A DNA stretch of 52,010 nucleotides from Syntrophomonadaceae bacterium (GCA_012729835.1 JAAYCK010000123.1:1-52010); one strand, 5' to 3'; counted from the stretch's first letter, positions 8,545 through 17,573 are shown. Notes: generated by a model not told the origin, from the letters alone. Numbers and translations: made by a program.

Positions 8545-9099
8545 GTGGTAGAGGTTTGCAGCGATAACGAATTGATTGATCGTCATCTTGGCGGAGATGA
8601 TGAAGCCTTTGCCACTATTATTACCCGCTACCAGGCCTATATATTTGCTATCGTCCTTCGCTTCGTCAGCGAGCGACAGGACGCAGAAGACTTGGCCCAG
8701 GAGGTTTTCCTGCAACTCTACCGTTCCCTTCCCAATAAACAAGAGGGAGAACTGAAATCCTGGATCGGCAAAACAGCAGTAAACAAGGCCCTTGACTGGA
8801 AACGAAGCCAAAAGCGGCGACAAGCCCTGGCTGAATGCCTGGAACAGATATGCCTGGCCGAGAACAGGTCGGATTCAAAGATCGAACAGGTTATACTACA
8901 ACGGGAGCAGGAGATGTTGCTCCACCAGTTATGCCGGGGATTGTCCCCGCCTTATCGCCGGGTGGTGGTTAAGTATCACTTCGAGGGCAAATCTTACCAG
9001 ACCATAGCCCGCGAGGAAGGCATCAGTGTAAAAACAGTGGAGTCCCGGCTCTACCGGGCTAGAAAGATGATGAAAGAAAAATGGGAGGAGGGAGATTGA
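8545..9099 (+). CDS. ECF-type RNA polymerase sigma factor
   Basis: This is a sigma-70 family extracytoplasmic-function factor of about 184 residues. Region 2 reads RQDAEDLAQEVFLQLYRSL (core binding and -10 recognition), and region 4 holds the helix-turn-helix GKSYQTIAREEGISVKTVES followed by RLYRARKMM. The start is uncertain: GTG 8545 is in frame but an AAAGGGGG site abuts it with too little spacing; no better start is visible before region 2. Its stop overlaps the anti-sigma ATG (TGATG at 9097-9101). The next gene encodes a zinc-type anti-sigma factor, so its activity is probably released by an envelope signal. Confidence 0.93.
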   Translation: MVEVCSDNELIDRHLGGDDEAFATIITRYQAYIFAIVLRFVSERQDAEDLAQEVFLQLYRSLPNKQEGELKSWIGKTAVNKALDWKRSQKRRQALAECLEQICLAENRSDSKIEQVILQREQEMLLHQLCRGLSPPYRRVVVKYHFEGKSYQTIAREEGISVKTVESRLYRARKMMKEKWEEGD

Positions 9100-9581
9100 T
9101 GCACTACGACCAAGCGACATGGCAGATGTTCTACCATAAACAACTGCCCAGCGAACAATTGGATCTGATGGAAAGCCATCTGGCCACCTGTAATGGATGT
9201 CAGGAACTGTTTCTAAACTCCATAGACCAGGATGGATTAGCAGCCACTGTCTTGGTAGGCGTTGATTTCTCCAGTCATACCATGGAATTCATCAGAACCT
9301 CGCAACATGCACAACAAAGACGGCCTTCAGCGAGAAATAAGCGCCGGCGGATGTTGATAAATTATGTTGCTGCTGCTGCCGTTACCATAGTCTTGATGGG
9401 CGGAGGTGTCTTTCAATCAGCGGTCGATCAGACTGCGCAGATTCCCCGGCAGAGTAACCCGATAGCAGCTCGCAATCAAGAGAAAAGCCTCCTCTTCACC
9501 TGGCCTGAGAAGATCGAGGCCAGCGCCACCCAATGGGTCGATAATATGAGCTTTACTAAATTAAAGGAGGTAAAGTGGTGA
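9099..9581 (+). CDS. Zinc-type (ZAS) membrane anti-sigma factor
   Basis: This protein probably sequesters the preceding sigma factor at the membrane. The N-terminal 40 residues hold the ZAS zinc motif H27-x3-C31-x2-C34 in ESHLATCNGCQELF. A single hydrophobic segment, INYVAAAAVTIVLMGGGVF at about residues 86-105, follows a basic stretch (RNKRRRM), which predicts an N-in orientation and an extracytoplasmic tail of about 55 residues. ATG 9099 overlaps the sigma stop codon and GGAGGGAG lies just ahead, the coupling usual for sigma/anti-sigma pairs. The tail has no recognised sensor domain. RsiW-like regulated proteolysis is possible but not shown by the sequence. Confidence 0.85.
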   Translation: MHYDQATWQMFYHKQLPSEQLDLMESHLATCNGCQELFLNSIDQDGLAATVLVGVDFSSHTMEFIRTSQHAQQRRPSARNKRRRMLINYVAAAAVTIVLMGGGVFQSAVDQTAQIPRQSNPIAARNQEKSLLFTWPEKIEASATQWVDNMSFTKLKEVKW

Positions 9582-10363
9582 AAAAAAAGAGCAAGTTTTT
9601 AGTGGTATTGTTATCACCGGTACCGGGTCTAAGCCACCTGTACCTGGGCAGAAGCCAACGAGCCTTCATGTTCTTCGCTATGTTCCTGGGACTTATCATG
9701 GTGGCGGCCATGGGATCAGAAATCCTGCCTGTTAATGACGGTTTCATAGGTGGTATATCGGTTTTGGCCATGGGATTGTTGTGGTTTCTAGCGCTGGCTG
9801 AAGCATTATCTTTAGCTTCCCGTTTAGCTGATGGTTCGGAACAAGAAAGCAATGACCGCTCCCTAGAAACAGATTTACAATTTGTAAGCAGTCGAAAAAT
9901 GCTGGCAATCGCTTTCTCGATATTCCCGGGAGCCGGACATATGTATCTGGGTCTTCTGCGGCAGGGTGCCCAGATTATGGCCGCCTTTTTCCTGACTTTG
10001 TGCCTGGTGAGTTTCCTTGGTCTCCGGGTATTCATCTTTGTATTGCCCGTTATCTTTTTCTACAGTCTATTCGATGTTTGCCATTTGCTGGATGAAGAAA
10101 GTGACGGGTTGCGCCCGGACACCTCCCTGATATTTGACTGGTTTTCCGACCACCCCCATTGGCTGGGTTGGGGCCTCATTATACTCGGTCTGCTGGTAAT
10201 GGTACAACGTGTCATCAACCCAGCGCTGGTCTACATGATAAGTCCGGAGATGAAGAACTATATAGAAACCTGCCTGGTCGCCGTGTTGTTGATAGGCGGA
10301 GGCATCAAGCTGCTCATAGGCGGCAAGGCTGATTTAGATAACGAGGACGGTGACGATCAATGA
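9575..10363 (+). CDS. Polytopic membrane protein with duplicated TM2-like motif
   Basis: This is a 262-residue membrane protein of unknown function. It contains two copies of a PG.-H-YLG...-R motif: SPVPGLSHLYLGRSQRAFMF near the N-terminus and SIFPGAGHMYLGLLRQGAQ near residue 110. Each is followed by hydrophobic helices, so the protein looks like a tandem duplication of a TM2-like unit, with a further C-terminal pair of helices. Start is GTG 9575 (or the adjacent GTG 9578) behind AAAGGAGG. It overlaps the anti-sigma gene by seven bases and the next gene by four. This tight packing implies a role in the same envelope response. Confidence 0.75.
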   Translation: MVKKKSKFLVVLLSPVPGLSHLYLGRSQRAFMFFAMFLGLIMVAAMGSEILPVNDGFIGGISVLAMGLLWFLALAEALSLASRLADGSEQESNDRSLETDLQFVSSRKMLAIAFSIFPGAGHMYLGLLRQGAQIMAAFFLTLCLVSFLGLRVFIFVLPVIFFYSLFDVCHLLDEESDGLRPDTSLIFDWFSDHPHWLGWGLIILGLLVMVQRVINPALVYMISPEMKNYIETCLVAVLLIGGGIKLLIGGKADLDNEDGDDQ

Positions 10364-11322
10364 GACAATGGCGGGTAGGTACTCTTTCCATGGGACTGCT
10401 ACTGCTAAGTAGCGGCATCGGATTGCTCTATGCCCAGTTAAACCGTATCGCGGTGATGGATCTGGCCTTGAAATGGTGGCCGCTGATCTTAATTTTGTTA
10501 GGTATTGAGGTTCTGATTCAATACTATTTCCGGAAAGACGAACAAAGTAAGATAAAATATGACGGTTTCAGCATTATTATGATTTTGATAATTGTGTTCT
10601 CCGGGGTAGCAATACAGACCGCCAGTCACTTTGGTCTGACCGATTATGTGCAAAGAGAGCTACGATCAGCTGACTATGAACTGACTACTCCTACTACCAA
10701 AGTGGATGCCGGCAAAGCCCGCAACATAATCATCCATGCCGAGAGTGCCCCCCACCTCGTAGTGAGGGATAGCTCCAGCCAGGAAGTAAGTATTTACGGC
10801 CGGGGCCATATTAGAGCCGAATCCCGTGAAGAAGCAGTAAAAAAGCTGGCTGAAAACGTACAGGTCACCTCCCGACAGGATGGAGACACCCTATATATCG
10901 ACCTGGAGGCTGGCATCTATCTTTATAATTACTATTTAACCCTGCCAGCCAATGCTGCAATTGAAATGGAATTAAACAGTACCTCAATAGATATCAGTCC
11001 GGCCTCGATAAATAACAACTGGGTCATAAAAGGCGGCAGCCGAACCAAGGTAACACTAATGCCCGGGGCCAATATACTCGTAAGTGTGCTGGATGCCAAC
11101 CCAAGCTCCATATATGGAAATGTATCCTGGCTAGACCGGGATGGCAAAACACTAGTTGATTTGCGCCAGGAACAACAAGCCCGTGATAATTATGGTGAAA
11201 TGAATGAAAACCCTGATAATAGTCCAAGTGAGCCGATACTTCTCCAAACTACTGTGGGTAAGCCTGATCACAAACTTACTCTAATGGAATCATCAGAAGT
11301 GAGTGTCAATATTCTTCCCTAG
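10360..11322 (+). CDS. LiaF/toast-rack-type membrane protein
   Basis: This is a 320-residue protein with two to three N-terminal helices (TLSMGLLLLSSGIGLLYA, WWPLILILLGIEVLIQYYF and GFSIIMILIIVFSGVAI), then a beta-rich outer domain. The WWPLILILLGIE segment is typical of LiaI/LiaF-type membrane modules. The outer part, with alternating short strands such as HLVVRDSSSQEVSIYGR and ATIEMELNSTSIDIS-like repeats, resembles the DUF4097/toast-rack beta-helix associated with envelope-stress sensors. Start ATG 10360 overlaps the previous stop (ATGA). It closes the four-gene sigma operon ahead of a hairpin. The assignment rests on architecture and is moderately secure. Confidence 0.7.
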   Translation: MRQWRVGTLSMGLLLLSSGIGLLYAQLNRIAVMDLALKWWPLILILLGIEVLIQYYFRKDEQSKIKYDGFSIIMILIIVFSGVAIQTASHFGLTDYVQRELRSADYELTTPTTKVDAGKARNIIIHAESAPHLVVRDSSSQEVSIYGRGHIRAESREEAVKKLAENVQVTSRQDGDTLYIDLEAGIYLYNYYLTLPANAAIEMELNSTSIDISPASINNNWVIKGGSRTKVTLMPGANILVSVLDANPSSIYGNVSWLDRDGKTLVDLRQEQQARDNYGEMNENPDNSPSEPILLQTTVGKPDHKLTLMESSEVSVNILP

Positions 11323-11362
11323 AGACGCAAGCATCATATCAAGGTAGCATTGCATTAATAAT

Positions 11363-11394
11363 AAGGCCTGAGACCGGAATAGATCTCAGGCCTT
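11363..11394. terminator. Bidirectional terminator between ECF operon and dapB
   Basis: AAGGCCTGAGA (11363-11373) and TCTCAGGCCTT (11384-11394) form a perfect 11-bp stem with a 10-base loop. It lies between convergent genes; T-rich sequence follows on both strands, although neither run is uninterrupted. Confidence 0.8.
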
Positions 11395-11414
11395 TCATTT
11401 ACATAACGGCCATT

Positions 11415-12215
11415 CTAGATTAGATTCTCCATACCATAGATCAAGCCTTCACGTTGCATTATCGCCTTAACCACCATTACCACACCGGGCATGAAGGCAG
11501 CACGATCCATGGAATCATGGCGGATCTTCAAACTCTGCCCAGGGGCGCCGAAAAGCACTTCCTGATGGGCGATCAATCCCGGAAGACGGATGCTGTGGAT
11601 TCTGATCTGCTCTATCTCCCCTCCCCTAGCACCGGCAAGCTTTTCAAACTCTTTGATATTCTTGGGCGGACGGCTGGCCCGATTTCCGGCGATCATCTCC
11701 GCTGTTTTGATAGCAGTGCCGGAGGGAGCATCCATCTTCTGATCATGATGCAGTTCTATAATCTCCACATCAGGGAAATAGCGCGCCGCCTCACGAGCGA
11801 ACTTCATCATAAGAACCGCACCTATTGCAAAGTTGGGAATCACTGCCACGCCTATTTTCTTTTCCAGCGCAAGTTTTTCCAATTGTTTTAATTCTACCTC
11901 ATTGAGTCCGGTGGTCCCAATTACAGAATAGACATGGTTTTTCAGGGCAGTCTTGGCATTATTGAAGACTGCCTGGGGATTGGTAAAATCAATCAATACA
12001 TCTGGAGTGGTTTCTTTGATGATGGTTTCCAGGTCCCCCCCCAGCACCAAGCCACAGTCAGCATCTCCGGTCAGGGCTGCTACCGCTTCTCCCCGAGCCT
12101 TTACATCAACCGCCCCCACCAGTTCCAGGTCACTATCCCTTAATACTGCCTTTAGCGTTTCCAACCCCATCTTGCCCAGGGCTCCTGCTACTACCACCTT
12201 TACCTTCCCTGCCAT
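11415..12215 (-). CDS. dapB: 4-hydroxy-tetrahydrodipicolinate reductase
   Basis: DapB reduces hydroxy-tetrahydrodipicolinate with NAD(P)H in the DAP/lysine route, which also supplies the precursor for dipicolinate. The N-terminal VVVAGALGKMGLETLKAV is the Rossmann site (GAxGKMG), GTTGLNEVELKQLE is conserved, and IIELHHDQKMDAPSGTAIKT contains the catalytic HH and K-x-DAPSGTA motif. Length is 266 residues. Start ATG 12215 lies four bases past the upstream gene, with the GGAGGATGAGAT ribosome site formed by that gene's last codons. It is not in the dpa/asd unit, about 8 kb away. Confidence 0.96.
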   Translation of the reverse strand: MAGKVKVVVAGALGKMGLETLKAVLRDSDLELVGAVDVKARGEAVAALTGDADCGLVLGGDLETIIKETTPDVLIDFTNPQAVFNNAKTALKNHVYSVIGTTGLNEVELKQLEKLALEKKIGVAVIPNFAIGAVLMMKFAREAARYFPDVEIIELHHDQKMDAPSGTAIKTAEMIAGNRASRPPKNIKEFEKLAGARGGEIEQIRIHSIRLPGLIAHQEVLFGAPGQSLKIRHDSMDRAAFMPGVVMVVKAIMQREGLIYGMENLI

Positions 12216-12218
12216 ATC

Positions 12219-12653
12219 TCATCCTCCGCTCTTATTGTACATTCGGGCTTGTTCCATTACATATTTGATAATCTCCTGGATCATCCTCCGCTCAAAAAAG
12301 GAGACAACCTCCGGGTGCTTGTCCGACTTAGCCAAGAGGTTAAGAAAACCACTAACCAATTCGATCTCTGAGTGTATTCGAGCGATTATTCCCTCATCAC
12401 TGCCGGTATATGAATAGAGCTGCCCCAGATGTTCGAGGATGCTATCATCTCTGTTTCTCATGCCTACTACTGCGGCATGCTCCAGGAGTTCATGCTTTTT
12501 TAGGTCATAATCCAGAAATTTTAATATCATACTCAGCCGATGCTCTTTGTTGCGAGTAACCAGCATATCCGTGCTGAGACTTTTCTTCTCCAACTCCAGG
12601 GTAAGGACTTGCTGCAGGATATTCTGGTAGAAGGACTTTAGCGTTTCAGTCAT
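12219..12653 (-). CDS. Small helical protein of unknown function upstream of dapB
   Basis: I do not recognise this 144-residue protein. It is charged and predicted almost fully helical, with long heptad-like stretches (LKSFYQNILQQVLTLELEKK; HSEIELVSGFLNLLAKS) and no signal peptide or membrane segment. ATG 12653 is well supported by a GAGGTGAGG site. The stop codon lies three bases before dapB, whose ribosome site overlaps its last codons, so the two genes are co-translated. A divergent pair is formed with rqcH. Nothing in the protein points to a catalytic role. Confidence 0.7.
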   Translation of the reverse strand: MTETLKSFYQNILQQVLTLELEKKSLSTDMLVTRNKEHRLSMILKFLDYDLKKHELLEHAAVVGMRNRDDSILEHLGQLYSYTGSDEGIIARIHSEIELVSGFLNLLAKSDKHPEVVSFFERRMIQEIIKYVMEQARMYNKSGG

Positions 12654-12843
12654 ATCCTCACCTCCGAGGCCAATACTCGCTATAGTATAATTATATCGAC
12701 CGAATGATATTCACGCCACTCCTGCAGGTTTGTCTTTGCCACAGTATAATGCTATACTTTTGCTGTTTCAATAACTCCAGTCCGAATATCTGAAGTATAC
12801 ACTCTGCCAATATAATTACAACGACAAGAAAGGGGCATTATTT

Positions 12844-14628
12844 ATGCCTTTTGACGGAATAACCATCCACGCACTCTGCCGGGAACTAGACGAGCGCCTG
12901 GTGGATGCGCGCATAGATAAGATATTTCAGCCGGAAAAAGATGAGATCGTGATGTCTATCCGTACCAGGACCGGTTCCTGCCGACTGCTGCTTTCAGCCA
13001 ATTCCAGATGGGCTCGCTGTTACCTGTCTAGTATCAGGAAGGATAATCCCACTAACCCGCCGGCCTTTTGTATGTTGCTGCGAAAATACCTGGAGGGCGG
13101 TAAAATAAAGGCGATCCATCAATGCGAATTCGAACGCATTATGTATATCGATATCGAGGCTATGGATGATTTCCGGGAATGGAAGATGAAGCGACTGATT
13201 TGTGAATTTACCGGTCGTCATTCCAATATTGTCTTGATCAATCTCGAGAACAACACTATTATAGATGCCATCAAGCGCTTCAACTCTGAGCAAAACTCCT
13301 ACCGAGAGGTAATGCCGGGCAGAGTATATGTAGAACCGCCCGACCAGGCCAAGCTCAACCCATTGAGGTTCTCTTCCGAAGCCATGGTAGAACATATCTG
13401 GAACCAAGCTCCCCATACGGAGCTATCCCAGGCCATATTCAACACCTTTTCCGGCATCAGCCCGTTTTCGGCTCGTCAGCTCTGTTATAAATCTGGACTG
13501 GACCCGGCTCTTCCGGTGGAACAATGCGGGGAATACGAATTCAGCATGGTTGCGCAGCAGCTGGAGCAGATAATATTTTTGCTGGGTACTTCTAATGAGG
13601 CATTCGTAGCCTTCGATGGGGGCCAAAGCATAGAATTCGCACCGTATCAACTGATCGAACTTGGTCCGCAAATAGAAATCGTTAGCACCGACGGCATCAA
13701 TGAGGCCTGTGACCGCTATTATCAAAGTAAAATGGGTCGTCTGAAACTGGATTCTATCAAAGCCAATCTGACCCGCAATATCAAAGGGTTCCTGGATAAG
13801 GCTTATAAAAAGCAGTACCACCTGGCCGGCGATGAAGAGCACGCTCGTGAAAACGAAAAGTATAAGAATTGGGGCGAACTGATAACGGCCTACGCCCATG
13901 AACTGCATAAGGGTGACCTGCAAGCAGAATTTAACGATTTCACCACCGGGGAACCGGTTTCTATTGACCTGGATCCGCGCTATACACCAATTCAGAACGC
14001 ACAGCGTTATTTCAAGACCTACAACAAGAGCCGGTCGGCTCTGCGCCACCTGACCAATCTTCAAGAGCAGAATCGCCTGGAGATATCCTACCTGGAGTCA
14101 GTGCTGCTGGCTATAAGTCAATCCGAGAATACCCAGGATATCGAGGAAATCATCGAGGAGTTGGAGAGCGAGGGTTATCTGAAAGATCACGGCAAACGCA
14201 AAAAAGCCAAGCTTCATCGCAGCGAGCCGCGTCGTTTCTTGTCTTCAGATGGCCTGGAAATTCTGGTGGGACGCAACAACCGGCAGAATGACCTTCTAAG
14301 TATCAAGCAGGCCGCCGCCGGTGACCTGTGGCTGCATACCAAGGATGTTGCCGGAACTCATGTTATCGTCAGGCTTCCCCGCGATATAAGTGATATCGCT
14401 TCTGTACCCGACGGCACTCTGGAAGAAGCAGCCATCCTAGCTGCCTATTTCAGCAAGGCTGAGCAATCCAGCAAGGTGGAGGTCGATTATACTTTCCGCT
14501 CTAACTTACGCAAACCCAATGGTTCGAAACCCGGCATGGTGGTCTATGAAAACTACTGGACCATCATCGTTGACCCCCATGATGAGAGAATTTCCGTTCT
14601 GATGGATCAGCAACATATACAAAAATAG
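12844..14628 (+). CDS. rqcH: RqcH (NFACT/FbpA family) ribosome quality-control factor
   Basis: RqcH binds stalled 50S subunits and directs C-terminal alanine tailing of nascent chains; older annotation calls it fibronectin-binding protein A. The N-terminus MPFDGITIHALCRELDERL and the DKIFQPEKDEIVMSIRT segment are the NFACT-N signature. A central coiled region spans roughly residues 280-430, and the NFACT-R domain near residue 480 reads SSDGLEILVGRNNRQNDLLS then LWLHTKDVAGTHVIV. At 594 residues it is full length. Start ATG 12844 follows AAAGGGG. It stands alone between the divergent dapB unit and the Agr island. Confidence 0.93.
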   Translation: MPFDGITIHALCRELDERLVDARIDKIFQPEKDEIVMSIRTRTGSCRLLLSANSRWARCYLSSIRKDNPTNPPAFCMLLRKYLEGGKIKAIHQCEFERIMYIDIEAMDDFREWKMKRLICEFTGRHSNIVLINLENNTIIDAIKRFNSEQNSYREVMPGRVYVEPPDQAKLNPLRFSSEAMVEHIWNQAPHTELSQAIFNTFSGISPFSARQLCYKSGLDPALPVEQCGEYEFSMVAQQLEQIIFLLGTSNEAFVAFDGGQSIEFAPYQLIELGPQIEIVSTDGINEACDRYYQSKMGRLKLDSIKANLTRNIKGFLDKAYKKQYHLAGDEEHARENEKYKNWGELITAYAHELHKGDLQAEFNDFTTGEPVSIDLDPRYTPIQNAQRYFKTYNKSRSALRHLTNLQEQNRLEISYLESVLLAISQSENTQDIEEIIEELESEGYLKDHGKRKKAKLHRSEPRRFLSSDGLEILVGRNNRQNDLLSIKQAAAGDLWLHTKDVAGTHVIVRLPRDISDIASVPDGTLEEAAILAAYFSKAEQSSKVEVDYTFRSNLRKPNGSKPGMVVYENYWTIIVDPHDERISVLMDQQHIQK

Positions 14629-14727
14629 CTATCCCCCGTGTCTATCTTTGATAAAATTCTCTTACTACGCACCTTCACCTATCTACTTCTACCTTTCAAA
14701 ACATTTAATTCTATCTTATTTAGGTTG

Positions 14728-14756
14728 TTAACAAATTTGTCATATTGAGGTATTAT
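14728..14756 (+). promoter_or_regulatory. Sigma-A-type promoter of the agr operon
   Basis: TTAACA (14728-14733), a 17-base spacer and TATTAT (14751-14756) each differ from consensus by one base. It lies 38 bases upstream of the agrC ATG. The -10 box is part of a GGTATTATAA string repeated at 14786-14795 across the start codon. Confidence 0.65.
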
Positions 14757-14794
14757 AAGGCAAATAGGTCATATTAAGATTGCGTGGTATTATA

Positions 14795-16147
14795 ATGGAA
14801 AAGATGCCTTTTTACCTAATTATTCTACAATCCTTTCCCGAGGCTTTATTAGTCATTCTTATCGGTTTGGTCCTAATGGATGTTAGCGTCCCCAGCAAGA
14901 AAGTATTGCTTACGGCCTGCTTAAGCGCTCTGATGGGATACTTTATACATTTCTTACCTATCCCGCCTGGTATGAATGTACTGATCCAAATCCCCTTTAC
15001 CATAATCATGCTTATTTTTATCTGCCAACTATCATCACCCATCGCATTTGCCGCGAGTACCTTGGGCTTTCTATCTGTGATATTTACTGAAGCTATTTTC
15101 AATAAAGGAATAACCATGATTAGCGGACTATCTACTCTTCAAGCCATCGATGATCCGTTTCTGCGAATACTCTATCCATTGCCCGAGTTTGCATTTCTCG
15201 GAATATTGTATGTCATCTTAAAATCTAAACGAATAAATATTTTTAAGTTGTTTAAAACAAGGTTAAGTAATATGCTGTCCGCGAGGTTTGATATCAATAT
15301 CCTGGGCGCCATGCTTTTGCCAGTATTCCTGACAGCTATCGGCTTCTATTATCAATATCATCTTGAAAGACAATTGCCTGCGGGTATGTGGCATTTAAAC
15401 AGTTCATTTTTATTTAGCAGCGTAGGGCTGACAGTTATATTATCGCTGTTGTTAGCCTGGAAAATGATCATGATGAATGGACAGGAAGCCTTAATGGAAA
15501 TGCAACAGGTTCATATTTCAAACTTGCAGGATATGATGAAAATAATTAAAGCCCAGCGCCATGACTTTATCAATCACCTGCAAACCATCTACGGGCTGGC
15601 AACACTTGATGATATTGATAATCTTAAAGAATACATTGGCGAGTTATATCACGACATTCGGTTAACCGGCGATATACTGCAAATAGCTGTTCCCCAATTA
15701 AGTGCTTTATTATTGGTTCAAAGCGGCTGGGCAAGCGCTCATAATATTTCGCTCAGGTTCAAGATAGAAAGTGACCTGGCCAAGTTACAGGTTCCCGCCC
15801 TTGATCTGGTTTCAGTGGTGAGTAATCTTATGAAGAATGCAATAGAAGCAGTAGATTCCATGGAACCAGCCCATAGAATAATTGAGCTTAGAATCCTCGA
15901 AACACCGCATTATTATGCGATCCAAACCCAAAATTCCGGCTGTATTGCACCAGATATAAAAAATAATATATTTGATTTGGGTTATTCGACCAAGTCAAAT
16001 GACTCGGAGCGGGGAATTGGGCTGGCCTCAGTAAAATATCTGGTAGAAAAATATGAGGGTAAGGTGATGGTTAACAGCTGTCAGGATAGTGGGACCAAAT
16101 TTACTGTATGTTATCCCAAGCACATTAGAAGGGAGAGACCAGCTTGA
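14795..16147 (+). CDS. agrC: AgrC-like sensor histidine kinase
   Basis: This is the predicted membrane receptor for the peptide encoded at 17745. About 200 N-terminal residues form five to six hydrophobic helices. The cytoplasmic part has the SpoOB/HPK10-type phosphoacceptor motif RHDFINHLQTIYGL, with histidine 256, followed by a GHKL ATPase: N-box SNLMKNAIEAVD, and ERGIGLASVKYLVEKYEGKV at the G2 lid. It belongs to the AgrC/ComD kinase class. Start is ATG 14795, although no strong ribosome site is visible and an in-frame TTG at 14780 is possible. The stop overlaps agrB (TTGA). It heads the agrC-agrB-agrA order. Confidence 0.9.
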   Translation: MEKMPFYLIILQSFPEALLVILIGLVLMDVSVPSKKVLLTACLSALMGYFIHFLPIPPGMNVLIQIPFTIIMLIFICQLSSPIAFAASTLGFLSVIFTEAIFNKGITMISGLSTLQAIDDPFLRILYPLPEFAFLGILYVILKSKRINIFKLFKTRLSNMLSARFDINILGAMLLPVFLTAIGFYYQYHLERQLPAGMWHLNSSFLFSSVGLTVILSLLLAWKMIMMNGQEALMEMQQVHISNLQDMMKIIKAQRHDFINHLQTIYGLATLDDIDNLKEYIGELYHDIRLTGDILQIAVPQLSALLLVQSGWASAHNISLRFKIESDLAKLQVPALDLVSVVSNLMKNAIEAVDSMEPAHRIIELRILETPHYYAIQTQNSGCIAPDIKNNIFDLGYSTKSNDSERGIGLASVKYLVEKYEGKVMVNSCQDSGTKFTVCYPKHIRRERPA

Positions 16148-16809
16148 GTATTCACGAGATTGCTGTAAAGTATGCTTCGTATCTAGCTCATGAATTGGAG
16201 AATGATCGGCGGCAAGAGTTGCGCATGGCCTACGGTCTGGAAATATTGTTAGGTGAGATTGTAAAACAGTTTGTCATAATATTATCATCCTGGTTGCTGG
16301 GAGTTTTCCCCGAAGTATTTACCATGAGTATGGCGGCTGGCTTCCTGCGGCTGGCTTCCGGCGGAGAACACTGCAGCGAATACTATCGCTGCCTGGTCGG
16401 AGGAACTATCTGGTTCCTGTTATTGGGCGGAGGTATTCATTATATTTATCCGCACCTGAACACAATGGGTATTTATTCAATTATTTCTATATCCCTGATG
16501 ATTGCCCTGGTCATAATAATGAAATATGCTCCGGCGGAGACCGAGAACAAACCGATAACCAGTGAAAAAGAACTCGTTAAGCTGAGAAGACTATCTGTGG
16601 TTATTACACTAGTGTTTGGTTTAGTGATGATAGCCTGGGCCACAACGGATTTTCTTAGGTTCCTGATTCTACCACTGGCAGCAGGAATGCTGGAACAGGT
16701 TTTTACCATAACTCCCTGGGGCTATAATTTTATTCATTTCATTGACCGGGTTCTGGATTTCGACAAATGGAGTAATAAGATACATGGATCTGAAGGTACT
16801 AATAGTTGA
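16144..16809 (+). CDS. agrB: AgrB-like peptide-processing membrane endopeptidase
   Basis: AgrB cleaves the AgrD precursor at its C-terminal side and forms the thiolactone. This 221-residue polytopic protein keeps the catalytic set in FLRLASGGEHCSEYYRC: Arg69, His76 and Cys83. His and Cys are seven residues apart, as in the S. aureus enzyme (H77, C84). Four to six membrane helices follow. Start is TTG 16144 behind GGGAG, overlapping the agrC stop. An extra cysteine (C77) directly follows the catalytic histidine. The gene overlaps agrA by 26 bases. All catalytic residues are present, so the enzyme should be active. Confidence 0.92.
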   Translation: MSIHEIAVKYASYLAHELENDRRQELRMAYGLEILLGEIVKQFVIILSSWLLGVFPEVFTMSMAAGFLRLASGGEHCSEYYRCLVGGTIWFLLLGGGIHYIYPHLNTMGIYSIISISLMIALVIIMKYAPAETENKPITSEKELVKLRRLSVVITLVFGLVMIAWATTDFLRFLILPLAAGMLEQVFTITPWGYNFIHFIDRVLDFDKWSNKIHGSEGTNS

Positions 16810-17521
16810 TGATGAACCAGCTAACGGACTGTTTCTTCACACCATTATCGAGCAGGTAGCGGGTGTAAAGGTGGTCGCTGTTTGCACCTCCGGCCGGGAG
16901 GCTCTGGATATGGTTAAGATACACCACCCCCAGGTAGTATTCCTGGATGTTGATATGCCGGAAATGAATGGCCTGGAACTGGCTTGCACTTTGACTGAAA
17001 GACACCCGGATATTTATATCGTGTTCGCTACCGCCTACCCGGATTATGCCCTGCAGGCCTTTGAATTGTATTCCTTCGACTATATCCTCAAACCCTTCAA
17101 TGAAGAAAGAATTAGAAAAACGCTAAAGAAGCTGCAAAGCAGCATTGAGAAGCAAGTATCTCCCGCCAACAATAAGGGCATGTGTATTTGGGTTGATAAA
17201 GGGCGGGCGCGAGTCTGTCTTCGACCTGACGATATCGTTTATTTAGAAACCTGCAATCATAGGACGCAAATTGTAGCTTTAAATGATAGGTATCTCACCT
17301 GGTATAAAATAGACAAACTTAGCACGGCACTGGAGCCTTACGGTTTCCATAAATGCCATCGTAGCTATATCGTCAACCGAAACCAGATCAAAGAAATAAT
17401 CAAGACGGGGCGTACGTTCCAGATTAAGTTGTTTTCAGGAGAGGCTATCCCCCTAAGCAGGAAAATGGAAAGGGATTTCCGCAACATAATATTGAAATGC
17501 GAAATCCATGATTTTGCCTGA
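16784..17521 (+). CDS. agrA: AgrA-like LytTR response regulator
   Basis: This is a two-domain regulator. The receiver domain (residues 1-120) has the acidic pair D9/D10 in VLIVDDEP, phosphoacceptor D55 in VVFLDVDMPEMNG and the lysine in YILKPFN. The C-terminal LytTR DNA-binding domain runs from about 145 to the end and holds DDIVYLETCNHRT and GFHKCHRSYIVNRNQIKEI, its usual signatures. ATG 16784 is chosen because MDLKVLIVDDEP is the standard beginning; GGAG lies 12 bases upstream within agrB. The likely targets are its own operon and the agrD promoter region, but no clear LytTR direct-repeat site was identified. Confidence 0.92.
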   Translation: MDLKVLIVDDEPANGLFLHTIIEQVAGVKVVAVCTSGREALDMVKIHHPQVVFLDVDMPEMNGLELACTLTERHPDIYIVFATAYPDYALQAFELYSFDYILKPFNEERIRKTLKKLQSSIEKQVSPANNKGMCIWVDKGRARVCLRPDDIVYLETCNHRTQIVALNDRYLTWYKIDKLSTALEPYGFHKCHRSYIVNRNQIKEIIKTGRTFQIKLFSGEAIPLSRKMERDFRNIILKCEIHDFA

Positions 17522-17573
17522 AGCTGTATCTTATTTCAATCCGGCTTGGGGTTAAATAATATGTTTTTTAGAC

